NCBI GenBank assembly: GCA_028284665.1
Contig: JANQRG010000041.1
Location: 1 to 64,000, forward strand
Direction of reading: 5' to 3'
Source of the DNA: Croceivirga sp.
GTDB lineage: Bacteria > Bacteroidota > Bacteroidia > Flavobacteriales > Flavobacteriaceae
DNA length: 64,000 nt
The notes under the pieces were generated by a model. It was not told the origin of the DNA. It saw only the letters and a program-made list of their open reading frames with translations, and made no database searches. Every line of letters begins with the position of its first letter. Within the stretch, counting starts at the first letter, position 1. Shown piece after piece: positions 24,750 through 33,318 of the stretch. The position numbers and the translations under genes are program-made.

Positions 24750-26093
24750 TTACCGGGCGTCAACGTTAGAGAGCGCCAGCGCCTTCCATTGTCTTAAGAA
24801 GTTCCCCGACATTAAGAGCGTAATCACCAAAAAAATGAACGCTCCAAGTGCAAAAACCTGAGTGGAAATACTTTCGAACAATATTCCACCCAATACCAAC
24901 CCCAGCATACTTGCCATACTTCCCATGCTGTTACCATAGCCTTGTATTGCTCCCTGGTTACGCTTGTTCCCGGTTTTGGCCAACAAGGCCAAAAAACTAG
25001 GCCACATAATACCATTTCCTATTGAAAAAACGGTATTCGCCAGATAGATAAGCCATAACGACGCTGAGGAAAGCAAAAAGAATCCCAATGCTAATAACAG
25101 GGATCCCAGTACGATCAGCAACTGATTCGAAACCGTTTTGGTCAGGAAAGACAATAAAGGGCCCTGAGAACAAATCATGACCACACTGGAGTAGGCAAGA
25201 AATAATCCCAGATCAGTAGCTGACCAGCCCAATAATGTATTGGCGTAAATCGGTAAGCCCGCGTAAAAAAGACTAAACGCCAAAAAAGTAAGGAAATACA
25301 CGGCATACAGCAGTGGAATCCCCGGTAGCTTCCAAATTGTGCGCCAGGTCGTTTTTGTTTCTCCATACGCTTCCTGGCCCTCCGTGTAGCAATCTTTATG
25401 TTCTACCTGGAAGAATCTTCGGAAGGACTTTAGCCCTAAAGTACCAGTATCTACAATGCAAGGGTCATTCTCCTGAAGCCGGGTATTGATCACAAAAATG
25501 GCAATAAGTGAAATTATAGCAGCCAAGAGTAAGGGAAGTACCTCACCTAGCATTGTAGAAGCCAACAAACCTGCAACAGCTGGTCCCAACACAAACCCAA
25601 GACTTGTTGATGCTCCCATTTTTCCAAAATTGGCATTGCGATCTTCATCAGTCGAAATATCGGATAAATAGGCATTTGCCACAGAGACATTACCCCCGGT
25701 AAAACCGTCAAAGATCCGTGCAACAAAAATCAGGATCAAGGGTAACGTCATGGCATAATTCCCGGTAAGATCCGTGTTTTGCGTCCATAATTGGGTTTCC
25801 GGAAGGAGAAATGCCAGCAGGAATAGCAACCAGGCAATAAAGGTCCCCAGCTGACTGATAACCAGTACTTTTTTCCTTCCTATCCTATCCGAAAGGTTGC
25901 CCAATATTGGTGCTCCGATGAATTGAAAAAAGGGATACATTGCCCCCAGGATCCCATAGATAAAGCCATTTCCCCCAAAATCCGTAACGATAAAAATAAG
26001 GATAGGCACAACGATACTATAGCCCAAAATTCCAATAAAATTGACTAACAAAATCGGAAAAATCTTTGGTGGAATCAGGGTAGAAAGCTTCAT
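24750..26093 (-). CDS. MFS transporter, TetA-like drug exporter family
   Basis: 447 residues from ATG at 26093; an upstream GTG at 26111 is less likely. Twelve hydrophobic segments; the first begins FPILLVNFIGILGYSIVVPI as in TetA-type exporters. The MFS loop 2-3 motif is present as GNLSDRIGRKKVLVISQ, and a second conserved stretch ARIFDGFTGGNVSVANAYLS follows. A long cytosolic loop between helices 6 and 7 is typical. Likely drug or metabolite efflux driven by protons. It follows the CPXCG and tolC genes on the same strand (33 bp after the CPXCG gene) and may belong to the same efflux operon. Substrate unknown. Confidence 0.9.
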   Translation of the reverse strand: MKLSTLIPPKIFPILLVNFIGILGYSIVVPILIFIVTDFGGNGFIYGILGAMYPFFQFIGAPILGNLSDRIGRKKVLVISQLGTFIAWLLFLLAFLLPETQLWTQNTDLTGNYAMTLPLILIFVARIFDGFTGGNVSVANAYLSDISTDEDRNANFGKMGASTSLGFVLGPAVAGLLASTMLGEVLPLLLAAIISLIAIFVINTRLQENDPCIVDTGTLGLKSFRRFFQVEHKDCYTEGQEAYGETKTTWRTIWKLPGIPLLYAVYFLTFLAFSLFYAGLPIYANTLLGWSATDLGLFLAYSSVVMICSQGPLLSFLTKTVSNQLLIVLGSLLLALGFFLLSSASLWLIYLANTVFSIGNGIMWPSFLALLAKTGNKRNQGAIQGYGNSMGSMASMLGLVLGGILFESISTQVFALGAFIFLVITLLMSGNFLRQWKALALSNVDAR

Positions 26094-26126
26094 GGAAAAT
26101 GGCTTTGGCACTTAAAAATAAACATT

Positions 26127-26309
26127 TTATTGCCCCAATTCCCCAGCTTCAAAACGTATCAATTCACTTTCTCGAAACGCTGTAGTTATTTCGATGGGAT
26201 TACAACATACCTCACAGTCCTCCACATAGGTTTGAAGCGGAACCGAACTGTCCAACAACACGGATATTTCCTCCCAGCAATACGGACATTGAAAGAAATG
26301 TTCCAGCAT
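26127..26309 (-). CDS. CPXCG-motif cysteine-rich protein
   Basis: 60 residues, a full-length member of the short CPXCG family. Two Cys pairs suggest a zinc site: CPYCWEEI at 8-15 and DCEVCCNPIE at about 31-40. The tail is acidic. Members are widespread in proteobacteria and Bacteroidota and of unknown function. It lies 11 bp downstream of the tolC-like gene, so it is likely the fourth gene of the efflux operon, although nothing links it to transport. Confidence 0.88.
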   Translation of the reverse strand: MLEHFFQCPYCWEEISVLLDSSVPLQTYVEDCEVCCNPIEITTAFRESELIRFEAGELGQ

Positions 26310-26320
26310 CTTGGCCCCGG

Positions 26321-27712
26321 TTATAGTTCTACATTAAGCAGCTGTCCCGTAAGTTGTAAAAGCTGTAGTTCAGCCAGTTTTGCATTGTACTTTGCCAGGT
26401 TTCTATTGGTCTTCGCATTGAGTAAATTGATCTGTGCCTGCCGGAGTTCTACGGAAGTGATCTGCCCCAATCTATAGCGTTCATTGGAACGATTGTAATT
26501 ATCCGATGCGGTAATTACGTTTTGTTCTTGTAGTTCAAAAACCTGCAGGCGATTTTGATAGTCCCCTCTCGCATTGGCAATATCCCGTTTTACTTCCAAT
26601 GCAATTTGATCTTGTTGTGCGTCCTGAGATTCTAACAAAATCCTGGCATTTTTCACCTGGGTAATCCCAGTACCACCGTCAAATAAGTTCCAGGTGAGTC
26701 TTGCTCCTAAAGCAAAATTTCTGGTGTTGTTTACCGTTACCCCTGGAAAAAAAGGCCCCGGAGCATTTTGATTCAAATTCCATCCGTAAGAGCCCGTTAA
26801 CCCTAAAGTGGGTAAAAAAACCGATTTTGCGGATTTCAGCGCATAATCGTTGATCGTCATATTCGACTTGGCTTGTAACATCACCACATTGTTCTGTTCT
26901 CCCGTAGCCAGGAATTCTTCCAACCGAATATTATCAATAAATGCTATTGTGGTATCCACCACAAAACGATTTTCCAGATCTTTATTTAACACGATGTTCA
27001 GGTCCCTTGTAGTATTCTCCAATAACTGTCGTTCGTTCATCAGATTGATACTGTCCGTTACAAGGTCCACCTCCGCATTCAATACGTCTAATTTATTGAT
27101 CTGGCCGTACTCAAAACTATAGGTTGTCCTTTCCAATCTATCATTGGTATTCGCGTAGGTTTCTTCTAATACAGCAATATTTTCAGACAAACGTGCGGCT
27201 TCAAAATAGATCGTAAACAGTTGTAGGATAGTTGTCTCAATAGTTTCTCTTGCCTGTAAGGTAGATAGATTATGCTCCTCTTTTAATCGCTTCAGATCAT
27301 ATAACCTTCCTAAACCATCAAAAAGCACATAATCCGCAGTTATTTGAGCATTGTAGCGCTGTGCTTCTGCCTTGTAGAGACTGGCATCCGGTCGGGGAAC
27401 GGGATTTCCGGATTCATCCAGCAAGGGGTCCCCGGTATCGGGATCATTTAAGAATTGACCCGGGAATTCAAATGTTGAATCGTCTCGTTGATAATCTGCT
27501 CCTGCAGAGCCCGTGATGGTAGGTAAAAAGCCTGAATTAAGCAGGCTCTTGTTATTTTCGGCAACTCTTACGTTATTCTCTGCAATTACAATCCCCAGGT
27601 TGTTTTCCAAAGTAAGCTTAACCGCCTCTTCCTTAGTTAGCAATTGATATTGAGCAGTGGTGGGGAAAATGCAAAACGCTGTCAGGAACAGCGCCACAAG
27701 GTATATTCTCAT
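26321..27712 (-). CDS. TolC family outer membrane efflux channel
   Basis: 463 residues, signal peptide (YLVALFLTAFCIFPTTAQ). Two OEP repeats of long amphipathic helices flank the beta-strand part: LTLENNLGIVIAENNVRVAE and LVTDSINLMNERQLLENTTR in the first, YRLGQITSVELRQAQINLLN and NARGDYQNRLQVFELQEQN in the second. It forms the outer membrane duct of a tripartite efflux pump. Its start overlaps the stop of the RND pump gene by one base, showing it belongs to the same operon. Confidence 0.94.
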   Translation of the reverse strand: MRIYLVALFLTAFCIFPTTAQYQLLTKEEAVKLTLENNLGIVIAENNVRVAENNKSLLNSGFLPTITGSAGADYQRDDSTFEFPGQFLNDPDTGDPLLDESGNPVPRPDASLYKAEAQRYNAQITADYVLFDGLGRLYDLKRLKEEHNLSTLQARETIETTILQLFTIYFEAARLSENIAVLEETYANTNDRLERTTYSFEYGQINKLDVLNAEVDLVTDSINLMNERQLLENTTRDLNIVLNKDLENRFVVDTTIAFIDNIRLEEFLATGEQNNVVMLQAKSNMTINDYALKSAKSVFLPTLGLTGSYGWNLNQNAPGPFFPGVTVNNTRNFALGARLTWNLFDGGTGITQVKNARILLESQDAQQDQIALEVKRDIANARGDYQNRLQVFELQEQNVITASDNYNRSNERYRLGQITSVELRQAQINLLNAKTNRNLAKYNAKLAELQLLQLTGQLLNVEL

Positions 27713-30700
27713 TATACTATTTCTTCGAGTTCCTTTTGCGCTTTATCAGTCTTCTCCAGCTCCAGGTCATGACCGTTTAAAGATGTGATTTTGCCTTCCG
27801 CCATATGGGCTTCTTCCTCTTTTTCCCTTATGGCGCGCTCTACTTCTTCTTTAGTTACTTTGTTGCCGGTACGCAACCATTTTACTGCTACTTTCATAGA
27901 ATTATTGTAAGAGAGAAAAATGGGTAGCATAACAAGCGTTAAAACAGTAGCAAAACCAATACCGTAAGCAATAGAGATAGCCATAGGCTTTAAAAACTGA
28001 GCTTGCCTGCTTTTTTCCAGAAGTAAGGGCGCTAAGCCGGCAATTGTAGTAGCAGAGGTTAAGAATATTGCCCTGAATCGCGAACGCCCCGCTTCGTATA
28101 TCGCGGTATCAAATGTCATCCCGCCTCTGAGGTTGCTGTTGAATTTACCAATAAGTACCAGGCCATCATTGACCATAATCCCTACCAGGGCAATGATACC
28201 CAACATGCTCAAAATATTTACCGGGAAATCATGTATCCAATGCCCCCAGGCAACCGCGGTTAAACTAAACGGAATCAACAGTAACAGCAGTAAGGGCTGG
28301 CTGAAACTTCTAAAGGTAAAGGCTATAGTGATATAAATTAGGAATAGTACTACCGGACCAACGTAGTTCAGCGAATCGGTAAGTTTGTTGCGCTCCCTGT
28401 TTTGGCCTTCATAGGATGCCATTACCGTGGGATATTTGGATTGTATTTCCGGCATAATATCATTTCGGATCCACGCTAAAATATCCGGAGCACTGGTATT
28501 TTTGGGATCTTTCAGGTCCGAACTTATTCGTATTTCCCGTTGCCCTTCCAAATGGTTTATGGCCACATCCCCCCGTGCTATCTGGTAATTGGCAATTTCT
28601 TTAAGCGGTATCCGATCTCCCGAGGGCGTAATGATCCGCATTTCATCCAAATCGTTTATGGAAGCTCTATTTTCCCTATCGTACCGCACCCAGACCCGAA
28701 TCTCATCCTGCCCCCTTTGAAAGCGCTGTGCCTGAGCCCCAAAAAAACCTGCTCTTACCTGATTCATTACGGTTCTTAAATCCAGACCCAGTAGATACGC
28801 ATTATCTTTCAATTCCATCTGGATCTCTTTTATACCGGCAGGATCGTTGTCAGCCACATCCTTAAGCAATGCATTGCTTTCCATTGCGGATTTTAGTTCC
28901 GCTTTAGCCATCTTCAATTCCGAAATATTATTTCCGAGCAAGGAAACCGAAACAGGATCGCCTCCGAAGTTCCCCCCAGAACCGTAGATCAGGCTTTCTA
29001 CGCCAATTACAGGGCCCACTAACTCGCGGAGCCTCCCGGTAACTACATCCGCCCGAATTGCATCGGGACGTTCTTCTCCAGGCAAAAGATTGATTTCCAA
29101 TATAGCAGAAGCCGAACCGGGACCCACGTTTTTGATCATATTCTCGAAAAGCACTTTGCCAGTACCTTGCAAATATTGCTCGGTAAGCTCCTCGTTTACA
29201 ATAACCGCCTTTTCCTGGATCAAGCTTATGATGGAGTCGGTAACTTTTTCATTGGTACCATTAGGCATTTGAAGTTCCACGGCCACCCGGTCACTCGCAA
29301 TACGAGGAAAAAAGGCTGTTCGGATAATACCTCCACCAATAGATCCGAAGGTTAAAAAGAGAGCCAATATGAAAAATGAGAACGTCAGTAACCGGTACTG
29401 CAAAGCAAATCGCAAGGTTGGGCTATACATATTATCCCGCATCCACGCCATGAATCGATCGCCCATTTTGTTGATCGTCCGAAGCTTGGAAAAGAGCTGC
29501 CCCAAACCAGTTTTAGGATTCTTTTCTTGTTTACGCAATGCTTTGGAATGCGCCAAATGCGCCGGAAGGATGATCAAGGCCTCTACCAAAGAAACCACCA
29601 ATGTCAGGATCACAATTACAGACACCTCTCCAAAAAAGTCACCAATCCTACCGTCCAGGAACAAGAAAATTGAGAAGGCGAGCACCGTAGTTACAATAGC
29701 AGATACGATGGGAGGAATTACCTCCATAGTACCATCGATAGCGGCCTGGATTGGTTTTTTCCCCTTTTCATAATGCTGGTAGATATTTTCCGCAATTACG
29801 ATCCCGTCGTCCACCAAAATACCGATTACGATGATCATCCCGAACAGGGAAAGTACGTTAATGGTTACGTTGAACATCGGGGCAAAAATGAACATTCCCA
29901 GGAAAGCTATAGGCAATCCAAAAGCTACCCAAAACGCCAGGCGGGTATTCAGGAACAGTGACAGGAATAACAGTACTAACAGCATTCCCATAAATGCATT
30001 TTCTATTAGTAGTTGGGTGCGCTGGGTAAGTGTGGTAGAAAGATCCCTAACGACATTCAACTGCACATTGTTGTACTTCTGATTGAAATCTGCCATGTAC
30101 GCTTTCACCTGTTCAGCTGAGCCTATCAGGTCTTCGGTATTCGTACTCGTGATGGTAACATTTACGGAAAGATCCTCGTTAAAATAGGAGGCGTTTGGTG
30201 TTTCAGAAAAACGGTCGCGAATAATGGCAACATCTCTAAGCCTAACGGTTCTACCAGAGGCCTCTCCCCGAACAACAATATTGGATAATTCATCCCCGTA
30301 ATAGGAACGGTTATTGGCGCGTATCAGGTATTCTTCCGCATCGGTTTTAATATTTCCACCTGTAACGAGAATATTAGCGTTGGAAACGGCTTGCGCAACT
30401 TCTGTGAAGGAAACATTATACGCCAGCAACTTATCTTCGTTTACCGCGATCTCAATTTCTTCTTCCGGATATCCGGCAATAGTAATCTGAGATATTCCCT
30501 CTATCGCACGGAGATCGTTCTCTACTTGTCGCCCTATTTGTTTTAATGTCGCCAGCGAAACCTTTTCTCCGCTGATCGCAAAGGTAATTGTAGGGCGAAC
30601 CGCCTCTAATTTAGCAACAATTAAAGGTTCCATCCCAGCCGGAAATGTAGGCACACGATCGACGGCATTTTTGACTTCCAGCAGCATAAAATCAATGTCG

Positions 30701-30999
30701 TATCCTTTTTCTATTTCAACATTGATCGAGCCTGCATTTTCATTGGAAGTTGAGGTCACACGATCTACCCCCTGCAACCCTTTGAGATTATCTTCAATCT
30801 TGAGTACGATCCCTTCTTCAATTTCCTGAGGAGAAGCTCCGGGGTAGGTAATAGTAATCAATACGTTCTTGGAATCTGTAAGTGGGAAAAATGAAGACTT
30901 CAGTGAAAGAGCACCCACAATACCAAAGACGAAAAAGGCGATAATGATGACATTAACCGCTACATGATACTTGATAAAGTACTCAATGACTTTCCTCAT
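27712..30999 (-). CDS. RND efflux pump inner-membrane transporter
   Basis: 1095 residues with the full AcrB plan: TM1 (FIKYHVAVNVIIIAFFVFG), periplasmic pore/docking part, TM2-6 with the proton-relay pair in VDDGIVIAENIYQHYE (about 400), a second periplasmic half and TM8-12 with MVNDGLVLIGKFNSNLRGG. It belongs to the HAE1/HAE3-like group rather than heavy-metal CusA, since no Met triad is obvious. The C-terminal tail is highly charged (KEEVERAIREKEEEAHMAEG). It exports drugs or other small molecules using proton motive force. Start overlaps the adaptor stop by four bases. Confidence 0.94.
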   Translation of the reverse strand: MRKVIEYFIKYHVAVNVIIIAFFVFGIVGALSLKSSFFPLTDSKNVLITITYPGASPQEIEEGIVLKIEDNLKGLQGVDRVTSTSNENAGSINVEIEKGYDIDFMLLEVKNAVDRVPTFPAGMEPLIVAKLEAVRPTITFAISGEKVSLATLKQIGRQVENDLRAIEGISQITIAGYPEEEIEIAVNEDKLLAYNVSFTEVAQAVSNANILVTGGNIKTDAEEYLIRANNRSYYGDELSNIVVRGEASGRTVRLRDVAIIRDRFSETPNASYFNEDLSVNVTITSTNTEDLIGSAEQVKAYMADFNQKYNNVQLNVVRDLSTTLTQRTQLLIENAFMGMLLVLLFLSLFLNTRLAFWVAFGLPIAFLGMFIFAPMFNVTINVLSLFGMIIVIGILVDDGIVIAENIYQHYEKGKKPIQAAIDGTMEVIPPIVSAIVTTVLAFSIFLFLDGRIGDFFGEVSVIVILTLVVSLVEALIILPAHLAHSKALRKQEKNPKTGLGQLFSKLRTINKMGDRFMAWMRDNMYSPTLRFALQYRLLTFSFFILALFLTFGSIGGGIIRTAFFPRIASDRVAVELQMPNGTNEKVTDSIISLIQEKAVIVNEELTEQYLQGTGKVLFENMIKNVGPGSASAILEINLLPGEERPDAIRADVVTGRLRELVGPVIGVESLIYGSGGNFGGDPVSVSLLGNNISELKMAKAELKSAMESNALLKDVADNDPAGIKEIQMELKDNAYLLGLDLRTVMNQVRAGFFGAQAQRFQRGQDEIRVWVRYDRENRASINDLDEMRIITPSGDRIPLKEIANYQIARGDVAINHLEGQREIRISSDLKDPKNTSAPDILAWIRNDIMPEIQSKYPTVMASYEGQNRERNKLTDSLNYVGPVVLFLIYITIAFTFRSFSQPLLLLLLIPFSLTAVAWGHWIHDFPVNILSMLGIIALVGIMVNDGLVLIGKFNSNLRGGMTFDTAIYEAGRSRFRAIFLTSATTIAGLAPLLLEKSRQAQFLKPMAISIAYGIGFATVLTLVMLPIFLSYNNSMKVAVKWLRTGNKVTKEEVERAIREKEEEAHMAEGKITSLNGHDLELEKTDKAQKELEEIV

Positions 31000-32132
31000 T
31001 TCGGTTCTGTTTTAGGGTCATCCGAACCATACACTTTCACGAGCATTCCCGCATAGGCCCCTATCAGGGGCTTCGCAAGGATGGTTTCCCCATTTGGGAC
31101 ATCTTTCACGACTACCTTTCTATCGGTGAAATACACTGGATCTACCGGGATAAGATCCAATACAGAATCTCGTACCACAAAGATTTGATGATCTTCGGTA
31201 AGTAGTGAGCGACTGATCTCAATTGCATTGGTCTCTTCTTTTGCATTGAGGTTAGCTTCCAGATATTGTCCTTCTTTCAGGTTTTCCCCTTTCACCTCTA
31301 TAAAAGCCGTAATAGTTTGTGTTGCCTGATCTACCCTTCCGTTCACCCGAATCACCTTTCCGGTGTATTCCTGGGTCTTATCCAGGTTGGTCAATAGTAC
31401 AGCCTCTCCTACTTCAAGAAAATCGGCGTATGTCTTACTGATGGCTACCTCCAGTTCGTAAATCCCTGTTTTTATGTATTCTCCTAACTTCTGACCCGCC
31501 CGAACCAAAGTTCCTTCGGTCACCAAGGCTTCGGTGAGTATTCCATCAAATGGCGTTGAGATGGTATATTTAGACAAGCGTTGTTCCAGATTTTTTACGT
31601 TATAATAATTACTAAAAATGCCTCTTCCGGTTATGAAGTATTTTTCTTTTTCTGAGGTGATGTCCGGCAATTCGGGAGTAGTTTTTTCCAAATCAAAATT
31701 GACAAGGTATTCCTGCCATTTTGGAAAATGCTCCGGATAATCCAATTGTAAATCCGGCATAATGGAAGTGATAAGATTGTAAAGATCACTTTTTGCGGAC
31801 TGAACCGAAGCATAGTACTCTGACGCATCTATGCGTATCAGCCGTTCCCCTTTACGATATTCCTGTCCGGTTTTGAAAGGCTTACTTCCCTTACGAAACA
31901 CGCCCTGTACTTCCGCGTACAACTCCACCCTATCTCTGGCCACCAGGTTGCCATTCGCCGGCACGGTGATCGGGACAATGCCGTTTTCCACAGTATCGGC
32001 AAAGACGGTTTTAATGACCTTTTGCGGTTGCGGTCGCCTATCTTTTTTACTATTGGCAATCAATCTGGCCCCTAGAAAAGCACCTGCAATGATCAGTATC
32101 CCAAATACAACCGAAAGAATAATTTTCCGCAT
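30996..32132 (-). CDS. RND efflux periplasmic adaptor (HlyD/MFP family)
   Basis: 378 residues with an N-terminal anchor helix (IILSVVFGILIIAGAFLGAR). A biotinyl-lipoyl-like half (LVARDRVELYAEVQGVFRKG) is split by a helical hairpin of about 75 residues, then the second half STPFDGILTEALVTEGTLVR and a beta-barrel domain with GKVIRVNGRVDQATQTITAF. It links the RND pump to the TolC channel. First gene of the efflux operon (adaptor, pump, channel, CPXCG, perhaps MFS). Its -7 box is at 32154-32161. Confidence 0.94.
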   Translation of the reverse strand: MRKIILSVVFGILIIAGAFLGARLIANSKKDRRPQPQKVIKTVFADTVENGIVPITVPANGNLVARDRVELYAEVQGVFRKGSKPFKTGQEYRKGERLIRIDASEYYASVQSAKSDLYNLITSIMPDLQLDYPEHFPKWQEYLVNFDLEKTTPELPDITSEKEKYFITGRGIFSNYYNVKNLEQRLSKYTISTPFDGILTEALVTEGTLVRAGQKLGEYIKTGIYELEVAISKTYADFLEVGEAVLLTNLDKTQEYTGKVIRVNGRVDQATQTITAFIEVKGENLKEGQYLEANLNAKEETNAIEISRSLLTEDHQIFVVRDSVLDLIPVDPVYFTDRKVVVKDVPNGETILAKPLIGAYAGMLVKVYGSDDPKTEPK

Positions 32133-32153
32133 GGAATGTTGATTAGTTCAGCA

Positions 32154-32161
32154 CAAATCTA
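32154..32161 (-). promoter_or_regulatory. -7 promoter box of the RND efflux operon
   Basis: TAGATTTG on the minus strand fits TAnnTTTG and lies 22 bp upstream of the adaptor start codon. A short palindrome ATAAA-TG-TTTAT at 32196-32207, about 45 bp further upstream, could be an activator site; that part is speculative. Confidence 0.5.
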
Positions 32162-32230
32162 TTGTCTTCCTTAGCTGAGACGGGTTAAATATTTCATAAA
32201 TGTTTATTCAGTTCATAAAAAAGATGAAAC

Positions 32231-32259
32231 AAAAAAAGGGGACACTTTATCGTGTCCCC
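32231..32259 (-). terminator. Rho-independent terminator of the LRR gene
   Basis: On the minus strand GGGGACAC, a 6-base loop, GTGTCCCC and then seven T. It begins 27 bp after the LRR stop codon. Confidence 0.9.
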
Positions 32260-32286
32260 GAACCAAACAAACTAAAGTATAACTAA

Positions 32287-33177
32287 CTACTCATTATCGT
32301 CTACATCTTCAAACTTGGTGTCCGCCATTCGCGTTCTTTGAAGATTAATATTGTTATAAGGTTGCAATGTGGTGTCATCAGTATCGAATACCAATAACTT
32401 ATCGGCATTCATATAGCGTAGTCCGGTATAGCCTTCGAATCGGTTATTTTGAATTTGTAAGATCTCCAAATTCGCCAATTGACCAAATTCCCGGGGGATA
32501 TCGCCGTCCAATTGATTGTTTGCCAAAACCAATTCCTTAAGTGCACTTAGTTGTCCCATCTCAGTAGGAATAGTTCCTTCCAAACTATTTTCAAACAACC
32601 CTAAACGTTCTAACTGGGTACAATTGCCAAGGGATTTGGGAATTATACCTTTTAAATTGTTACTGGAAAGATTCAAAATCTTTAATTGTCGTAATTCCCC
32701 AAAACTTTCCGGAATGGGCCCTGACAAAAAATTATTGAATAGCGAAAGCTCTTCCAGGTATCGCAGTCTTCCAATACCTTCCGGCAACGCTCCTTTAATA
32801 CGGTTCATTTCCAGTTTAAGAACACGCAGGCGTGTTAGTCTGGTGATATCTTTAGGTAGTTCTCCGGTCAAAGCGTTGAATGCCAGGTTCAAGCGTTCCA
32901 GATGCCTAAGGTCTCCGATACTTTCCGGAAGTACTCCGTTTAGGTTGTTGTTGAAAAGATTAAGCCCTACCACATGATGATCAAGCAATTGTACCCCTTT
33001 CCAGGTGGAAACCGGTGCGTTAAGGTCCCATCCTACCTTCCATTCTGCTCCTCGAGTGCTCTGATAAATATCCAAAAGGGCGTTTCTTTCCTTATCGGAT
33101 ATCTCCGAGGCATGTAAGAAAATCGTAAGGGTACTTCCCAGAAGTACTAGAAAAAAAACGGAAGCTGTTCTCAACAA
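32287..33177 (-). CDS. exported leucine-rich repeat protein
   Basis: 296 residues. No ATG is available; TTG at 33177 or the next codon, also TTG, starts a good signal peptide (LRTASVFFLVLLGSTLTIFL). Residues 35-70 have the plant-type LRR N-cap look (ALLDIYQSTRGAEWKVGW). Seven to eight repeats of 24 residues follow, e.g. LERLNLAFNALTGELPKDI, LEELSLFNNFLSGPIPESF and LEILQIQNNRFEGY. The acidic tail KFEDVDDNE shows no T9SS sorting domain. Probably a periplasmic or surface binding protein. A strong terminator follows, and a direct repeat lies upstream at 33261. Confidence 0.88.
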   Translation of the reverse strand: MLRTASVFFLVLLGSTLTIFLHASEISDKERNALLDIYQSTRGAEWKVGWDLNAPVSTWKGVQLLDHHVVGLNLFNNNLNGVLPESIGDLRHLERLNLAFNALTGELPKDITRLTRLRVLKLEMNRIKGALPEGIGRLRYLEELSLFNNFLSGPIPESFGELRQLKILNLSSNNLKGIIPKSLGNCTQLERLGLFENSLEGTIPTEMGQLSALKELVLANNQLDGDIPREFGQLANLEILQIQNNRFEGYTGLRYMNADKLLVFDTDDTTLQPYNNINLQRTRMADTKFEDVDDNE

Positions 33178-33260
33178 AACTGAATTTCTGTATGAATTTA
33201 CTTACAAAGTAATATGAAATGCATCACTACAGCAAATTCTTGTGCCGAAGCGCTTCATTT

Positions 33261-33290
33261 CTGTTGTGAAAAGCTGGAATACTGTTGTGA
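33261..33290. promoter_or_regulatory. tandem 9-bp repeat two helical turns apart
   Basis: CTGTTGTGA occurs at 33261-33269 and 33282-33290, i.e. 21 bp apart, in the gap upstream of the LRR gene (84-113 bp from its start). Direct repeats of this spacing are typical of LytTR-type response regulators, though the bases match that consensus only in the GTT core. Confidence 0.35.
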
Positions 33291-33318
33291 GAATTGTTAA
33301 GACATCTTTCCTACCGAA

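Noticed and set aside
27712-30999. Heavy-metal (CusA-type) specificity of the RND pump
   Set aside because: No Met cluster typical of CusA was seen; a general HAE-type exporter is the safer call despite the copper-related genes nearby.
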